A stretch of 41,065 nt of DNA from Brasilonema bromeliae SPC951 (GCF_012912135.1 NZ_QMEB01000021.1:1-41065); one strand, 5' to 3'. Shown: positions 18,030 through 28,047, counted from the first letter of the stretch. Made by a program: numbers and translations. The notes: generated by a model not told the origin, from the letters alone.

Positions 18030-18917
18030 ATGTTCATGACAATCGTGCGTAAATTCACAGCTGTTTTTTTAGCCTTGAGTTTGTGTGTAACAACTGTCGC
18101 CTGCGGTGGCGGGGGGTCAGATAAAACCACACCTCAAGCAAGCAATACCACTCAAACGACGACAGCAACCACCAAACTGAATGATGGTCAGTATCCTGTA
18201 CAACAAGCTAGCTACAACGATGCTGACGGGGAGTACACGTTGCTTTTACTCAACGCTACGCCCCCAAGTTTTAAAAGCCAAAATTTACAAATGGCGCGGC
18301 TGACGGATGATGAAATTAAGCAAGGAAAGAAAAGTTACCTAAAGGTAGAGAATGGGCAGTCAGCTTTGTATCTAACAGAAGACTTCAAAATTGATTACGT
18401 CCACAACGTTACCGAGACGAAAACGAATCCCCAAACCGGACAACAAGAAACAGTAGTCGTTCGTCAACAAAATAGCTTCTGGGCACCTTTTGCCGGATCT
18501 GTTGCTGGTTCTTTAGCCGGACAGGCTATTGGTAGTATGTTGTTTAGACCCCAACATTATGTCCCGCCTGTATACCAGCCTGGTGGAGTGCTGACTGGCT
18601 ACGGTGGTTATGGTAGTAGCTATGGCGATGCGGTTAGTAGTTACCGCAGCCGCTATAATGCAGCCCCAGCAGTAGAGAGAAACCGCACTGCTTTCCGTAG
18701 CACAGGAACGATTAGAAGGTCATATCCTGGTGATTCTTCAACTCTACGACGGACTACCCCAAATACGGGCAGTCGCGCGACTGGTTCCGGCTTTGGTGGA
18801 AGTACCCTAAGACCTTCTGGTAACTCTAATGTCAGACGCAGTCCTAGCGGTAGTGGTTTTGGTAGTGGTGGTCGTTCGCGAGTCCCCCGTTCAAGTGGTT
18901 TTGGTAGAAGGCGGTAG
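18030..18917 (+). CDS. putative lipoprotein with Gly/Ser/Arg-rich C-terminus
   Basis: Signal peptide with TTVAC lipobox; low-complexity C-terminus (SGSGFGSGGRSRVPRSSGFGRRR). Confidence 0.7.
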   Translation: MFMTIVRKFTAVFLALSLCVTTVACGGGGSDKTTPQASNTTQTTTATTKLNDGQYPVQQASYNDADGEYTLLLLNATPPSFKSQNLQMARLTDDEIKQGKKSYLKVENGQSALYLTEDFKIDYVHNVTETKTNPQTGQQETVVVRQQNSFWAPFAGSVAGSLAGQAIGSMLFRPQHYVPPVYQPGGVLTGYGGYGSSYGDAVSSYRSRYNAAPAVERNRTAFRSTGTIRRSYPGDSSTLRRTTPNTGSRATGSGFGGSTLRPSGNSNVRRSPSGSGFGSGGRSRVPRSSGFGRRR

Positions 18918-18969
18918 AGAAGTCCGCACTTGTATCATGTCTGGATAAACACTTATAAAAAACGAGGAA

Positions 18970-19027
18970 CCTCACCCCGCCCTTCGGGCACCCCTCTCCT
19001 TAATAAGGAGAGGGGATGGGGGTGAGG
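18970..19027 (+). terminator. long inverted repeat, terminator-like
   Basis: cctcacccc...ccctctccttaataaggagaggg...ggggtgagg followed by tctttttatt. Confidence 0.65.
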
Positions 19028-19094
19028 TCTTTTTATTGTTGTAAGTAATTAGGCGAACTTGATATTACCCACAATCATTGACTTTTTGCATCTT

Positions 19095-20153
19095 TTATGC
19101 TAAGGCAACAACTGGCTGCTGCCAACGCCCAACTGCCTTACCAATCACCGCAAGTTCCTGCATCAAGCGGTCGAAAAGTTCTGGTGTGAGAGATTGCGGT
19201 CCATCAGATAAGGCTTTTGCTGGGTTGGGATGAACTTCAATCATTAAAGAGTCACATCCAGAGGCGATCGCCCCTAAACACATTGAAGGGACATAGGTAG
19301 CCCAGCCCGTACCATGACTAGGGTCAACCATAATTGGTAGGTGAGTTAGCTTGCGTAAAACTGGCACAGCTGACAAATCCAAGGTATTGCGGGTGTACTG
19401 GCGGTCAAAAGTGCGAATACCGCGCTCACACAAAATCACATTTGGATTTCCGGCTGCCAAAATATATTCCGCCGCCATCAACCAATCTTCAATAGTTGCA
19501 GCCATTCCTCGCTTGAGAAGAACTGGTTTTGACTGTGCGCCTACTTTTTTCAACAGCGAGAAGTTCTGCATATTCCTTGCCCCGACCTGGACAACATCTG
19601 CGACTTCTGCGACTTTCTCCAAGTCTCCACTGTCCATGACTTCTGTAATAATGCCCAGTCCAGTTTCTTCCCGCGCCTTTACCAACAATTCCAAAGCACT
19701 CTCGCCGTGTCCTTGGAAGGCGTAAGGCGAGGTTCGGGGTTTGTATGCGCCACCACGTAAAAAGTGTGCCCCGGCTGCTTTAACTCGCCGCGCCGTCTCT
19801 ACAATCATTTGTTCATTTTCTACTGAACACGGACCCGCAACAATAACCACAGGGTGATGTTCGCCAAAAGGAACTGGTCCATTAGGAGTGTTAACGACGA
19901 CTTCAGAAGATTCTCCATGTCGAAATTGACGGCTAGCCCGTTTGAAAGGCTGTTCTACTCGCAGCACCTGCTCAATCCAAGGGCTAACTTCTTGAATTTG
20001 CAGGGGATCTAAGACAGCGGTCTCACCAACCAGACCAATCACTACCTTATGCTTACCAACAATTTTTTCTGCTGTCAGTCCCCAAGTGCCTAGTTCCTCG
20101 CTCAGACGGTCTATTTCCGCCTCAGGGGAACCAATTTTCATGACTATAATCAT
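19095..20153 (-). CDS. aroF: 3-deoxy-7-phosphoheptulonate synthase (DAHP synthase, AroF/AroA-beta type)
   Basis: VVIVAGPCSVENEQMI, LRGGAYKPRTSPYAFQG, MVDPSHGTG. Confidence 0.93.
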   Translation of the reverse strand: MIIVMKIGSPEAEIDRLSEELGTWGLTAEKIVGKHKVVIGLVGETAVLDPLQIQEVSPWIEQVLRVEQPFKRASRQFRHGESSEVVVNTPNGPVPFGEHHPVVIVAGPCSVENEQMIVETARRVKAAGAHFLRGGAYKPRTSPYAFQGHGESALELLVKAREETGLGIITEVMDSGDLEKVAEVADVVQVGARNMQNFSLLKKVGAQSKPVLLKRGMAATIEDWLMAAEYILAAGNPNVILCERGIRTFDRQYTRNTLDLSAVPVLRKLTHLPIMVDPSHGTGWATYVPSMCLGAIASGCDSLMIEVHPNPAKALSDGPQSLTPELFDRLMQELAVIGKAVGRWQQPVVALA

Positions 20154-20321
20154 GCTAAAGTTCCTGCTTAGTTGAGTCCTAGCTGAGAATATTTTCCTAG
20201 ATGAATCAGTGGTTTAAAATTATAAAGCGTGAGCAACCAAAATCCACTTTTCAATATAGCGCTCAACAGTCGCGTCATTGAAGATATTGTGTCTCAAAAA
20301 ATTCATAAATTTGGAATTTGT

Positions 20322-20362
20322 AATGTTGAAGTTACAAAATTTAAACTTCAACATTATTTTTT
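20322..20362 (+). terminator. terminator-like hairpin on + strand
   Basis: aatgttgaagtt-acaaaattta-aacttcaacatt followed by attttttt. Confidence 0.6.
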
Positions 20363-20409
20363 TGACATTTACCCAACATCACAGTGATTTGCTCACTGAG
20401 TACTGCTTA

Positions 20410-20883
20410 TCAAACGTTTTTTTGGCGAGTTTCACGCCAAGCTGCTATCATTCGTTCCCCATTGGTCGTGAACTCATTCCAGCCTAGCCAACCCCCAACT
20501 CTGTGTTCATCCCAAGAGGCAGAGAGAACACCATAAGTTATTCCCAATACCCCCAAACCAAAAAATCCCATGTTCACCAGTAATACGGCGATGGGAGCGA
20601 GTTTAATTCCAGCATAAGTCAACAGAAAGTAACTGGCAATCAGGGTGCTGATTCCCAAAGCTGTTGGTATTCCACAAAAAAGAGCCACTCGGCGAATCAT
20701 CCGTTGGCTAACAACTTGGGGTATCGCCATCTCTTCTTTGGTAAAAGGTGGCTTCTTCTCGTCCTTTTTCCCAGATTCCTGCTTAGTTTCTGGTTGTTTG
20801 CCTTTTCCTTTTGCTGGTTTTTGGCGCTTTTTGTTTGGTTCAAAAGGCAACTGACTGCGTTCAGATTCAGCAGACATAAGCAC
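20410..20883 (-). CDS. PAM68-family protein
   Basis: Lys-rich N-terminus, IPQVVSQRMIRRVALFCGIPTALG, two TM helices, ASWDEHRVGGWLGWNEF; adjacent to rpsO. Confidence 0.9.
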   Translation of the reverse strand: MLMSAESERSQLPFEPNKKRQKPAKGKGKQPETKQESGKKDEKKPPFTKEEMAIPQVVSQRMIRRVALFCGIPTALGISTLIASYFLLTYAGIKLAPIAVLLVNMGFFGLGVLGITYGVLSASWDEHRVGGWLGWNEFTTNGERMIAAWRETRQKNV

Positions 20884-20889
20884 TAGTCT

Positions 20890-21159
20890 CTATCCACGAA
20901 TGCCGAGACGACCAATCAAAGCTTGATAACGTTCTCGGCTTTCTTCCAGAATATAAGATAAAAGACGCTTACGTTGACCAATAAGCTTCAACAATCCTCG
21001 ACGTGAAGAATGGTCTTTCTTGTTTGCCTGGAGATGTTCGCTAAGACGGTTAATGCGCGCTGTGAGCATAGCGACTTGAACATCAGCAGAACCAGTGTCG
21101 GTTTCGTGAACTTGGTACTGTGTCAGTATTTCTTGTTTGCGCTGTTGCGTTAAAGCCAT
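20890..21159 (-). CDS. rpsO: 30S ribosomal protein S15
   Basis: [43 protein letters not shown]...[21 protein letters not shown]. Confidence 0.96.
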   Translation of the reverse strand: MALTQQRKQEILTQYQVHETDTGSADVQVAMLTARINRLSEHLQANKKDHSSRRGLLKLIGQRKRLLSYILEESRERYQALIGRLGIRG

Positions 21160-21358
21160 GAGACCAATCAACTTCTAAATGTATGCAGCAGTTTCCCATA
21201 ATATCATAGCCATCCGGGAGCATCCCAACTTTCCCAAAAGACTTGGCGATGAGAAATCGCGAACAGGCGAAGTCTACTTAGGTGGACTAAATCTAGCCTG
21301 CCTCAGGCATCCTCTTTTGAGTGTGCAGTTTAGCAAGATGAGGATTTTTACGTTTTTC

Positions 21359-23029
21359 CTACTGCCGGACAAGAATTTTCGCTTGGAATGATTCTATATC
21401 AATTCTAATGCCGTCTTCCCCAGCTTCCACATCATAATTACCAGTCCACTCATGCCATGTCCCCGCACAGGGGAAGCGAGGAACATGATATCTACTAAGG
21501 TTTTTGTCTGAAAAATTTGCTATGACCACAACGCGAGAATCTTCTTTCTGACCGCGAACATATGCTAGTACTTTTTCGTCTAGATTCTCATGGAAAAATT
21601 CAATGTGATCACTTTGCAAAGCAGAATTTTTTTTGCGTAGGGCAATAAGTTTTTTATAATATTCAAATAAATCGCGATTCTCGTCTCTCTCTAATAAAGG
21701 CCATGCAATCTTTTTCGGCTGAGTGACAGTTTCACTTTTGCGTTTGTGTTCTCCAAATTCTTCCCCCATCCACAGCATAGGTATACCCATTGCTGTTAGC
21801 AATAGCGCTGCTGCTAACTTGGCTCGTCTAAATGCATCTTCGTCAAAGATACCGCGATCGCCCAACTCTCTAAAAATATGTTCACGGTCATGAGTCGCTA
21901 AGTAATTGACTACGTTTATACTAGTTTTATAACCCTGTTTTCTTGGATCGAAAACCTCCTTGAGCTTTTGGGGTTCAAACATTTCACCGCAAATATGCGG
22001 AATCACAAAATAGCGAAAACTTTCATGCCAACAAGCATCTAGCGGTCCCTCTGGAGTCGTCACTTTACTGGTATCAGGAATATTCTCAGCAATGTTGTAA
22101 AATGGCTTAGGGGCAGTGTTTTTTTTCGCTTGTTTAGCTACCCAATCTAGAAATTCGTAGTTCGCTAATTGACGCACCGCATCGAAGCGAATTCCATCAA
22201 TGTGATACTCCTGAACCCAAAACCGTACGACATCACCAACATATTTCCATGCAGGCTTAACGTCTAACTTCTCGTCGTAATTGTCATAGTTAAACTCCGG
22301 ACCCCAATAATTACCTGGATCTTCCGGATAATGCATATATTCGTAATACCAATAATTCCTGTCTATCAGCATTAACGGACATTCTTCATCAGTGTGGTTG
22401 TAGATTCCATCAAGAAAAACGCGAATACCCCTTGCATGACACTCGTCTACAAACCGCTTTAAATCTTCTGTTGAGCCGTAGCTAGATTCTGTAGCGAAGT
22501 AGTGACGTACTTTGTATCCCCAATTATAATCACCAGGGTACTCATTAACTGGCATTAATTCAATCGCGTTAATTCCTAATTCATGAAGGTAATCTAACTT
22601 TTCAATGGCATCTATATATTTTCCACGTTTCTCAGGGTCAACTTCACCACCCGTAAAATCGGCAACGTGCATTTCGTATATAACTAATTCACAATTTTCT
22701 GGTAACGGTGCATCGTCGTGTTGCCAAACATAAGTATCAACAATCTTTTTTCCATTTTTAATTCTGACGACACCGACTTTTAGCTTTTCATCGACCTCTG
22801 TCGCATAAGGATCAATAACATCTATCCATTGCTCTGGTTCAAATTGTGGACTCTTCGTTTGTATACGGAATTTATATTGATAGATATCATCCTCTAATTC
22901 TATTTGAGTACGAAAATAGCCATCTTCTCCTTTTTCCATTGGTATTTCTTGCCATTGCGAAAAAGAGCCAATTAAGGCGGCTTTTTGATTTCGAGGAGCA
23001 AATAAATTAAATACTGTTAATGTTGCCAT
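21359..23029 (-). CDS. GH13 alpha-amylase-family glycosyl hydrolase with N-terminal CBM48-like domain
   Basis: IYEMHVADFTGG, GIRVFLDGIYNHT, DGIRFDAVRQLANY, NIAENIPDT; paralog of 37330..38988. Confidence 0.92.
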   Translation of the reverse strand: MATLTVFNLFAPRNQKAALIGSFSQWQEIPMEKGEDGYFRTQIELEDDIYQYKFRIQTKSPQFEPEQWIDVIDPYATEVDEKLKVGVVRIKNGKKIVDTYVWQHDDAPLPENCELVIYEMHVADFTGGEVDPEKRGKYIDAIEKLDYLHELGINAIELMPVNEYPGDYNWGYKVRHYFATESSYGSTEDLKRFVDECHARGIRVFLDGIYNHTDEECPLMLIDRNYWYYEYMHYPEDPGNYWGPEFNYDNYDEKLDVKPAWKYVGDVVRFWVQEYHIDGIRFDAVRQLANYEFLDWVAKQAKKNTAPKPFYNIAENIPDTSKVTTPEGPLDACWHESFRYFVIPHICGEMFEPQKLKEVFDPRKQGYKTSINVVNYLATHDREHIFRELGDRGIFDEDAFRRAKLAAALLLTAMGIPMLWMGEEFGEHKRKSETVTQPKKIAWPLLERDENRDLFEYYKKLIALRKKNSALQSDHIEFFHENLDEKVLAYVRGQKEDSRVVVIANFSDKNLSRYHVPRFPCAGTWHEWTGNYDVEAGEDGIRIDIESFQAKILVRQ

Positions 23030-23300
23030 TCCTACTAGTTAATAATCAGAATCAAGTCAAATCAATAAGACAGAAATATATTGTCATTTCCAGAAAAATT
23101 AATCTTCTCTCTTGAGTCACCTTTTTTAAAGAGTCAATAATTTTTCTCTAATATACGTCAGGAATTTGTTGTACTTTATGCAACCACTAATAAACGTTAG
23201 TTTTTTGGTCATTTGATGGGGACAAAGGAGAAAAAAGTGGGAACAAACATTTTCTAATTCCCACTTCTTTTCAATACATCTGTGAAAATATAAGTATTTT

Positions 23301-24143
23301 TTAACCAGCAGGTGCAGGGACAGTTGTTACAGTACGACTATCTAGGATAGGCTTGCGGGTTTTCAGGTCAAATTTGTATCCATGTGGTAAGATATGAAGC
23401 TTTGCTCCGCAAACTGCTAAAGGTTCATCCTTCAAAATCTCGTCAACGTTGCTGTGCACAACCTCTGAATCATCAACAACTGTCACACAACCTTGCCCAA
23501 CGACTTCAAACTGGTCATCGGTTACTACCATAGCGGTGTTTTCATCAATACCAAATCCCAAGACAACAGGTTGCTGTGCTAAAGCTGCAACTAAGCGTCC
23601 CAAGCGTCCGCGCTGTGAGAAATGTTGGTCTATCACCACTCCTGGGAGAAAAGCTAAACCAGGACCTAAGTCTACAATTTCCATTCGAGGGTTTGTCTCG
23701 GAGTCGCCTTCCACAATCATCACATCTGGCATGACAGCGGCTCCTGCGCTTGTACCTCCTACAACTATACCTTCAGAGAAGCGCTGATGAATAGCTGCGT
23801 CCAGTTCAGTATCCTTGAGAACACTCGTGATCCGGCCTTGGTCTCCTCCAGTAAAAAATATACCTGTAGCTTTACTTACCGCTTCTAACGCTGTAGATGA
23901 AGACGCATCCTCACGGCTTTCAGTGTCAAGTATACGAACATCCTCAGCACCCAGCCGTTCAAAAACTCTAATATAATTCTGTCCTACTTCTCTTGGCAGT
24001 TCTGTCGCGGCTGTCATGATCACGATTCTGGCTTTTGTACCCCCAGCGTAGCGAACAAACTCCCGAAGAATTTGGCAATCTCCCTCCTTATCTTCCGCCC
24101 CCCCAATAATGACTAATTGTCGCTTAATCTCACTAGCTACCAT
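23301..24143 (-). CDS. cphB: cyanophycinase
   Basis: LVIIGGAEDKEGDCQILREFV, GIFFTGGDQGRI, VVGGTSAGAAVM, LGFGIDENTA. Confidence 0.94.
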   Translation of the reverse strand: MVASEIKRQLVIIGGAEDKEGDCQILREFVRYAGGTKARIVIMTAATELPREVGQNYIRVFERLGAEDVRILDTESREDASSSTALEAVSKATGIFFTGGDQGRITSVLKDTELDAAIHQRFSEGIVVGGTSAGAAVMPDVMIVEGDSETNPRMEIVDLGPGLAFLPGVVIDQHFSQRGRLGRLVAALAQQPVVLGFGIDENTAMVVTDDQFEVVGQGCVTVVDDSEVVHSNVDEILKDEPLAVCGAKLHILPHGYKFDLKTRKPILDSRTVTTVPAPAG

Positions 24144-24477
24144 AGAGCCTCCTGATAGAAGTTATTTATTTCTATAAAACATGATGATTTGAGTGGTAAA
24201 AACTACCATTTGGTAGAGAAAGATACAAAAATTTAATGCAGACTATAATAAAGAAAGTAAACAAGCAAATGTTAATATGTAAAAAAGAGTAGAATTAGAG
24301 TAAAAATGACGACTGATTTTTTTATCAGCTTTAAGTAAATAAATAAAGTCAAAAGTCAGAAACATTTGGCTGTTCTGACTTTTGAACCGTAAAAAGCTTG
24401 TATTAACTTTTGTATAAATTTTAAATGCAACTTTTCTAACTCATCCCACGGCGCGTGAAAACATTAAGACCGTTCAT

Positions 24478-24960
24478 TTATGCCTAACGGTGAGTCCAGC
24501 GCTGCGGGAGGGGAGCCAGTGCGGTCTTGGGGTCTCACGCCACTCCCTTCAAGTCGGGAAACCCGCAAGGGTTGGGCAAACCCTCGACAAGGATGGACAA
24601 CCCTTGTATTTTTGCGGCGTATCCTTTCAACTAGTTTGATTCAAATTTTTTGGTAGTGCCCTTCGGGTTCACCAGTCGCCTCAACGGGGGGGAACCCCCG
24701 CACGGCGCTGGATTCACCGCAAAAATACATCCAGATCTCGGGTTTTACGAGTAGACATTGTTGTCGGGTTGTCCATCCAAGGCTCATGAAAAATGAAGCG
24801 GCGGGGTGGCTCCCCAAGTAGAGCATCTGGCGTTCGCGTTCGCGCAGCGTGTCGCTTTGCGACTCAGCGTCTCCGTTCGCGCAGCGTGCCCGTTCGGCCT
24901 CAAGCCGTGGCGTTAGCCATAGGGCATAGAAGATACCCGGAGGGCACGCACTCGCGTTCA
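24478..24960. repeat. mosaic repeat-rich intergenic region with nested inverted repeats
   Basis: ggatggacaaccc 24591-24603 / gggttgtccatcc 24766-24778; gtatttttgcggcg 24606-24619 / caccgcaaaaatac 24715-24728; gttcgcgcagcgtg occurs twice around 24837-24889. Confidence 0.75.
24672..24711. repeat. palindromic repeat copy 1 (ccagtcgcctcaac-G7-aaccccc-gcacggcgctgg)
   Basis: Near-identical to 34405..34443. Confidence 0.85.
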
Positions 24961-24997
24961 GAAAAAGCCGTGGAATGAAGACCATTTTTAGTTGACT

Positions 24998-25150
24998 TTA
25001 GTCTAACGTGATGTTTTCTTTTTGCAAGTTACGTATAAGTTCTCTCAGTACATCAGTTTGCGTTCTGCCTAGTTTTTCGCAGTAATTACGCAAGATTTCT
25101 TTCTCTCCATCATTCACTCGAAATGTAATAAAATTTGTTGGTTTTCCCAT
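24998..25150 (-). CDS. ribbon-helix-helix (CopG/Arc-like) small protein
   Basis: ATG at 25150: MGKPTNFITFRVNDGEKEILRNYCEKLGRTQTDVLRELIRNLQKENITLD, RHH-like pattern. Confidence 0.7.
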   Translation of the reverse strand: MGKPTNFITFRVNDGEKEILRNYCEKLGRTQTDVLRELIRNLQKENITLD

Positions 25151-25257
25151 AGCACTGACATCAATATGTGGCACCCTAGAAATATAGCACAGGTAGGTAG
25201 CATAACTGCGCTTCACTTGACAACACAAATTTGTGGAGTCCAGATATGACTGGCTAG

Positions 25258-25470
25258 GGTGCGACTCTTTGAGAGTGAATTTATACCTCTAGGTGAGAAC
25301 GCCAAGGAACACCTTGGAAAGTTCCATAACTGGCTGTTTGAATGTTGGTGCAAACCCCCGCTATACCGCTTGCGGTTAGCGGCAGGAGGATGTCACAATC
25401 AAGATGGCTCTATAAATCAAAACACCTCCCGATTTCCATAAGTTCCGGAGGTTTATCTGACTGAGTGCCG
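25258..25470 (+). ncRNA. candidate HEARO/omega RNA (IscB-type guide RNA scaffold), no adjacent IscB
   Basis: Ordered stems: ACTCT-ttg-AGAGT 25264-25276, ACCT-ct-AGGT 25285-25294, CCAAGG-aaca-CCTTGG 25302-25317, CCGCTA(ta)CCGC-tt-GCGG(t)TAGCGG 25358-25382, ACCTCC/GGAGGT 25424-25452; resembles HEARO from memory. Confidence 0.5.
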
Positions 25471-25511
25471 CGCACTCTTGATGGTAAATTGTGGTGTTCT
25501 GTAGTTTAACG

Positions 25512-25739
25512 TTAAATACTCAATTCTTCAGAATGTTGATCAACCTGTGTTTCAAACAGTAACTCGCATAAAAAAGAACGTGCCTCTTCTAAAGCGAAAT
25601 GCCTGGGTTTACCCTGAAATACAATTTGGTACTCATTAGTGTCTGGACCATCTCCATACCCAGAAATGAGCTTGTGGTGAAAAGCTTCCTCAGCAAGATG
25701 CTGAACCTCTTTTCTGAGAACAGCTTTTGCGTTACTCAT
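25512..25739 (-). CDS. conserved hypothetical protein, 75 aa
   Basis: MSNAKAVLRKEVQHLAEEAFHHKLISGYGDGPDTNEYQIVFQGKPRHFALEEARSFLCELLFE; good coding composition. Confidence 0.7.
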   Translation of the reverse strand: MSNAKAVLRKEVQHLAEEAFHHKLISGYGDGPDTNEYQIVFQGKPRHFALEEARSFLCELLFETQVDQHSEELSI

Positions 25740-26122
25740 ACTTGCCGTCTCCTTAGCGCTTCTTAGTGGTTACTATTTATAAAATTAACTAGTGTCTAAT
25801 TGCACCTTTCAAAGGTTATATATTTAGCTACTAGTCAATAGCAATGGTTTAATGTTGATGCACCTGTTATTTTAACTATTGAGTATTAATTTAGTATAAC
25901 AGCTTAACTATATCTTTAGATAGCTGAATGTTCTTGGTAACACTGAGTACAATGTTTCAATAAACGTAGCTATTGATGCCAGTGTTAACCAGAAAGCACA
26001 GATGTAGCGTAGGCATTAGCCCTCGCTTCCCAAAGGGTACTAAACTTATAGACAGTAAATACGTCTGGGGAAACGCTAGTATTTGTTCAGATTCCAGGGT
26101 GTTTAGTCAGAGGTAAGAGTCA

Positions 26123-28033
26123 ATGGTTCAAGATAAAATCACCGATACGGTTCGCGTTAATGCCAGAAGAACTGATGCATTCGACATCTTCAAGTTCAAG
26201 CATTACATAGGACCAAATCCTTACTTGGACGCAGGGGCATTAGTATTTGATTTTGCTGTCACTGAGTTTACAAGACCTCTGCCGATTGAGGATTATGTGT
26301 CAATTATTAGCGATCGCTACCCACACCTGCGCGACCAAACATTTGATTCCTATGCTCATCTGTTTGCCCGCACCGTGTCAGAGGTTGGAAAGCTGGATAT
26401 GGGTTTGCACCTCGACCGTTGGAGTATCAAGCCATATGAAAATTATGCGACAATTAGCATACAATCGCTTCACGAGCGTACAACTAGAGGTGTACTTTAC
26501 TTTGTATGGGATTGGTTTGAAGCCATAACTCAACACAAAGACATTACTTTTGAAGAGCAACTTTTATCCCTTCAAAGTAAGTTCCGGCAATCAGTCTACG
26601 GTGGTCCTACAGTTTACGCTTTACTGCGTACAGCTGACACAAAAGGTATTCCCACCTTCTATCTATGGGATGAAGGACTGACACAGTACGGATACGGCAA
26701 AAAACAGGTTCGCGGAATAGCAACGACATTTGACAGCGATAGCCATCTAGATTCCGACTTCACCACGCGCAAAGATGACTGCAAAGCGTTTCTAAAAACC
26801 TTAGGTTTTCCAGTGCCAAAGGGTGATATTGTGAATTCCGAAAAGCAGGCTCTTGCAGTAGCTAGAGACATTAACTACCCAGTAGCAGTCAAACCTGTGG
26901 CTGGTCACAAAGGGATTGGAGTCACCGCAGAAGTACGAGACGAGTATGAACTGAAATCTGCTTTTAGAAGGGCACTTCAAGCAATTCCAGAAAACGAGCC
27001 GACCCGAATTATTGTTGAAAAAAGCATTGTGGGGTCAGACTTCCGCTTGTTGTGTGTGAATGGCAGGTTTGTTGCTGCTATTGAACGTCGTCCTGCATGG
27101 GTTGTGGGTGATGGAAAATCAACCATTGAAGAGTTAATCCGAGACGAAAACCGAAAACCTGGGCGTTTGGACACACCCACCTCGCCGATGACGAAAATTC
27201 AGTGCGACGAAGCGATGGAACAGTATCTTGAACAACAGGGCTTGTCATTGGACAGCGTCATTGAGAAAGATCGCAACGTTTCTCTTCGCAAAGTTGCTAA
27301 CCTCTCGGCTGGAGGTGTGAGCATTGATGCAACCCGCACTGTTCATCCTGACAATATCATTTTGGCACAAGATATTGCTCAACACTTCCGTCTCGTTTGC
27401 CTGGGGATTGATGTTATTGCTCCAAATCTTAGTGAATCTTGGAAGTCTAACGACTTTTCTATCCTAGAAATCAATGCTGCACCAGGAATTTTGATGCATC
27501 TTAACCCCTCTATAGGTGAAAGCGTTGATGTACCCTCACACATTCTCGAAACCTTTTATAAATTGGGTACAGATGCCAGAATACCAATCATCACGTTTAA
27601 CCATATCTCGGTTCACGAAATTCAAGAAACAATTGACCATATTCTTTTGCAACACCCAGACTGGAAAATAGGCGCTGTCTGTCGTGATGGTGTTTTCATA
27701 AATCGTTCAGCAAAAATTTTGAGTGAAGATTACAACACCAATATCCTCTCTTTGTTGCGTAATCCTCAGCTTGATATCCTGATTGCTGAATACAAAGAAG
27801 ACATTTTGGAAAAAGAAGGAATGTTTTACTACGGGAGTAACATGGTAGTCTTAAACAATCCTACCGAAACCGAGATGACGCTAGCGCGGGATGTTTTTGA
27901 TGATTCAACTGTTGTGATTAAAAATGGAGATAACATTTCTATTAGACGCAAGGGTTTGATTGAAGAATATACTCTTGGTGTGGATGAACCATTTACACGG
28001 GTTTATTTGAAGGAGATTGGAACGGTTTTGTAA
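26123..28033 (+). CDS. cphA2: cyanophycin synthetase, short CphA2-like form
   Basis: N-terminal CphA domain plus ATP-grasp (FPVAVKPVAGHKGIGVTAEV-type YPVAVKPVAGHKGIGVTAEV; FRLLCVNGRFVAAIERRPAWVVGDG; ILEINAAPGILMHLNPSIGE); 636 aa, lacking a full C-terminal Mur-ligase domain. Confidence 0.85.
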   Translation: MVQDKITDTVRVNARRTDAFDIFKFKHYIGPNPYLDAGALVFDFAVTEFTRPLPIEDYVSIISDRYPHLRDQTFDSYAHLFARTVSEVGKLDMGLHLDRWSIKPYENYATISIQSLHERTTRGVLYFVWDWFEAITQHKDITFEEQLLSLQSKFRQSVYGGPTVYALLRTADTKGIPTFYLWDEGLTQYGYGKKQVRGIATTFDSDSHLDSDFTTRKDDCKAFLKTLGFPVPKGDIVNSEKQALAVARDINYPVAVKPVAGHKGIGVTAEVRDEYELKSAFRRALQAIPENEPTRIIVEKSIVGSDFRLLCVNGRFVAAIERRPAWVVGDGKSTIEELIRDENRKPGRLDTPTSPMTKIQCDEAMEQYLEQQGLSLDSVIEKDRNVSLRKVANLSAGGVSIDATRTVHPDNIILAQDIAQHFRLVCLGIDVIAPNLSESWKSNDFSILEINAAPGILMHLNPSIGESVDVPSHILETFYKLGTDARIPIITFNHISVHEIQETIDHILLQHPDWKIGAVCRDGVFINRSAKILSEDYNTNILSLLRNPQLDILIAEYKEDILEKEGMFYYGSNMVVLNNPTETEMTLARDVFDDSTVVIKNGDNISIRRKGLIEEYTLGVDEPFTRVYLKEIGTVL

Positions 28034-28047
28034 GGTAATTAGCGTTC

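Noticed and set aside
24641-24985. 114-aa minus ORF (and 24793..24978 +)
   Set aside because: Composed of dispersed repeat sequence (RERERQMLYLGSHPAASFF-type translation); no real protein family signal.
25259-25441. 60-aa + strand ORF MRLFESEFIPLGENAKEHLG...
   Set aside because: Coincides with the structured RNA candidate; every segment is taken up by perfect stem-loops, so it is more likely noncoding RNA than protein.
25258-25470. Group II intron start (GTGCG 5' end) as alternative explanation
   Set aside because: GTGCGAC fits an intron 5' end, but no domain V-like hairpin or intron-encoded RT ORF follows and the stems do not follow group II layout as far as I can see.
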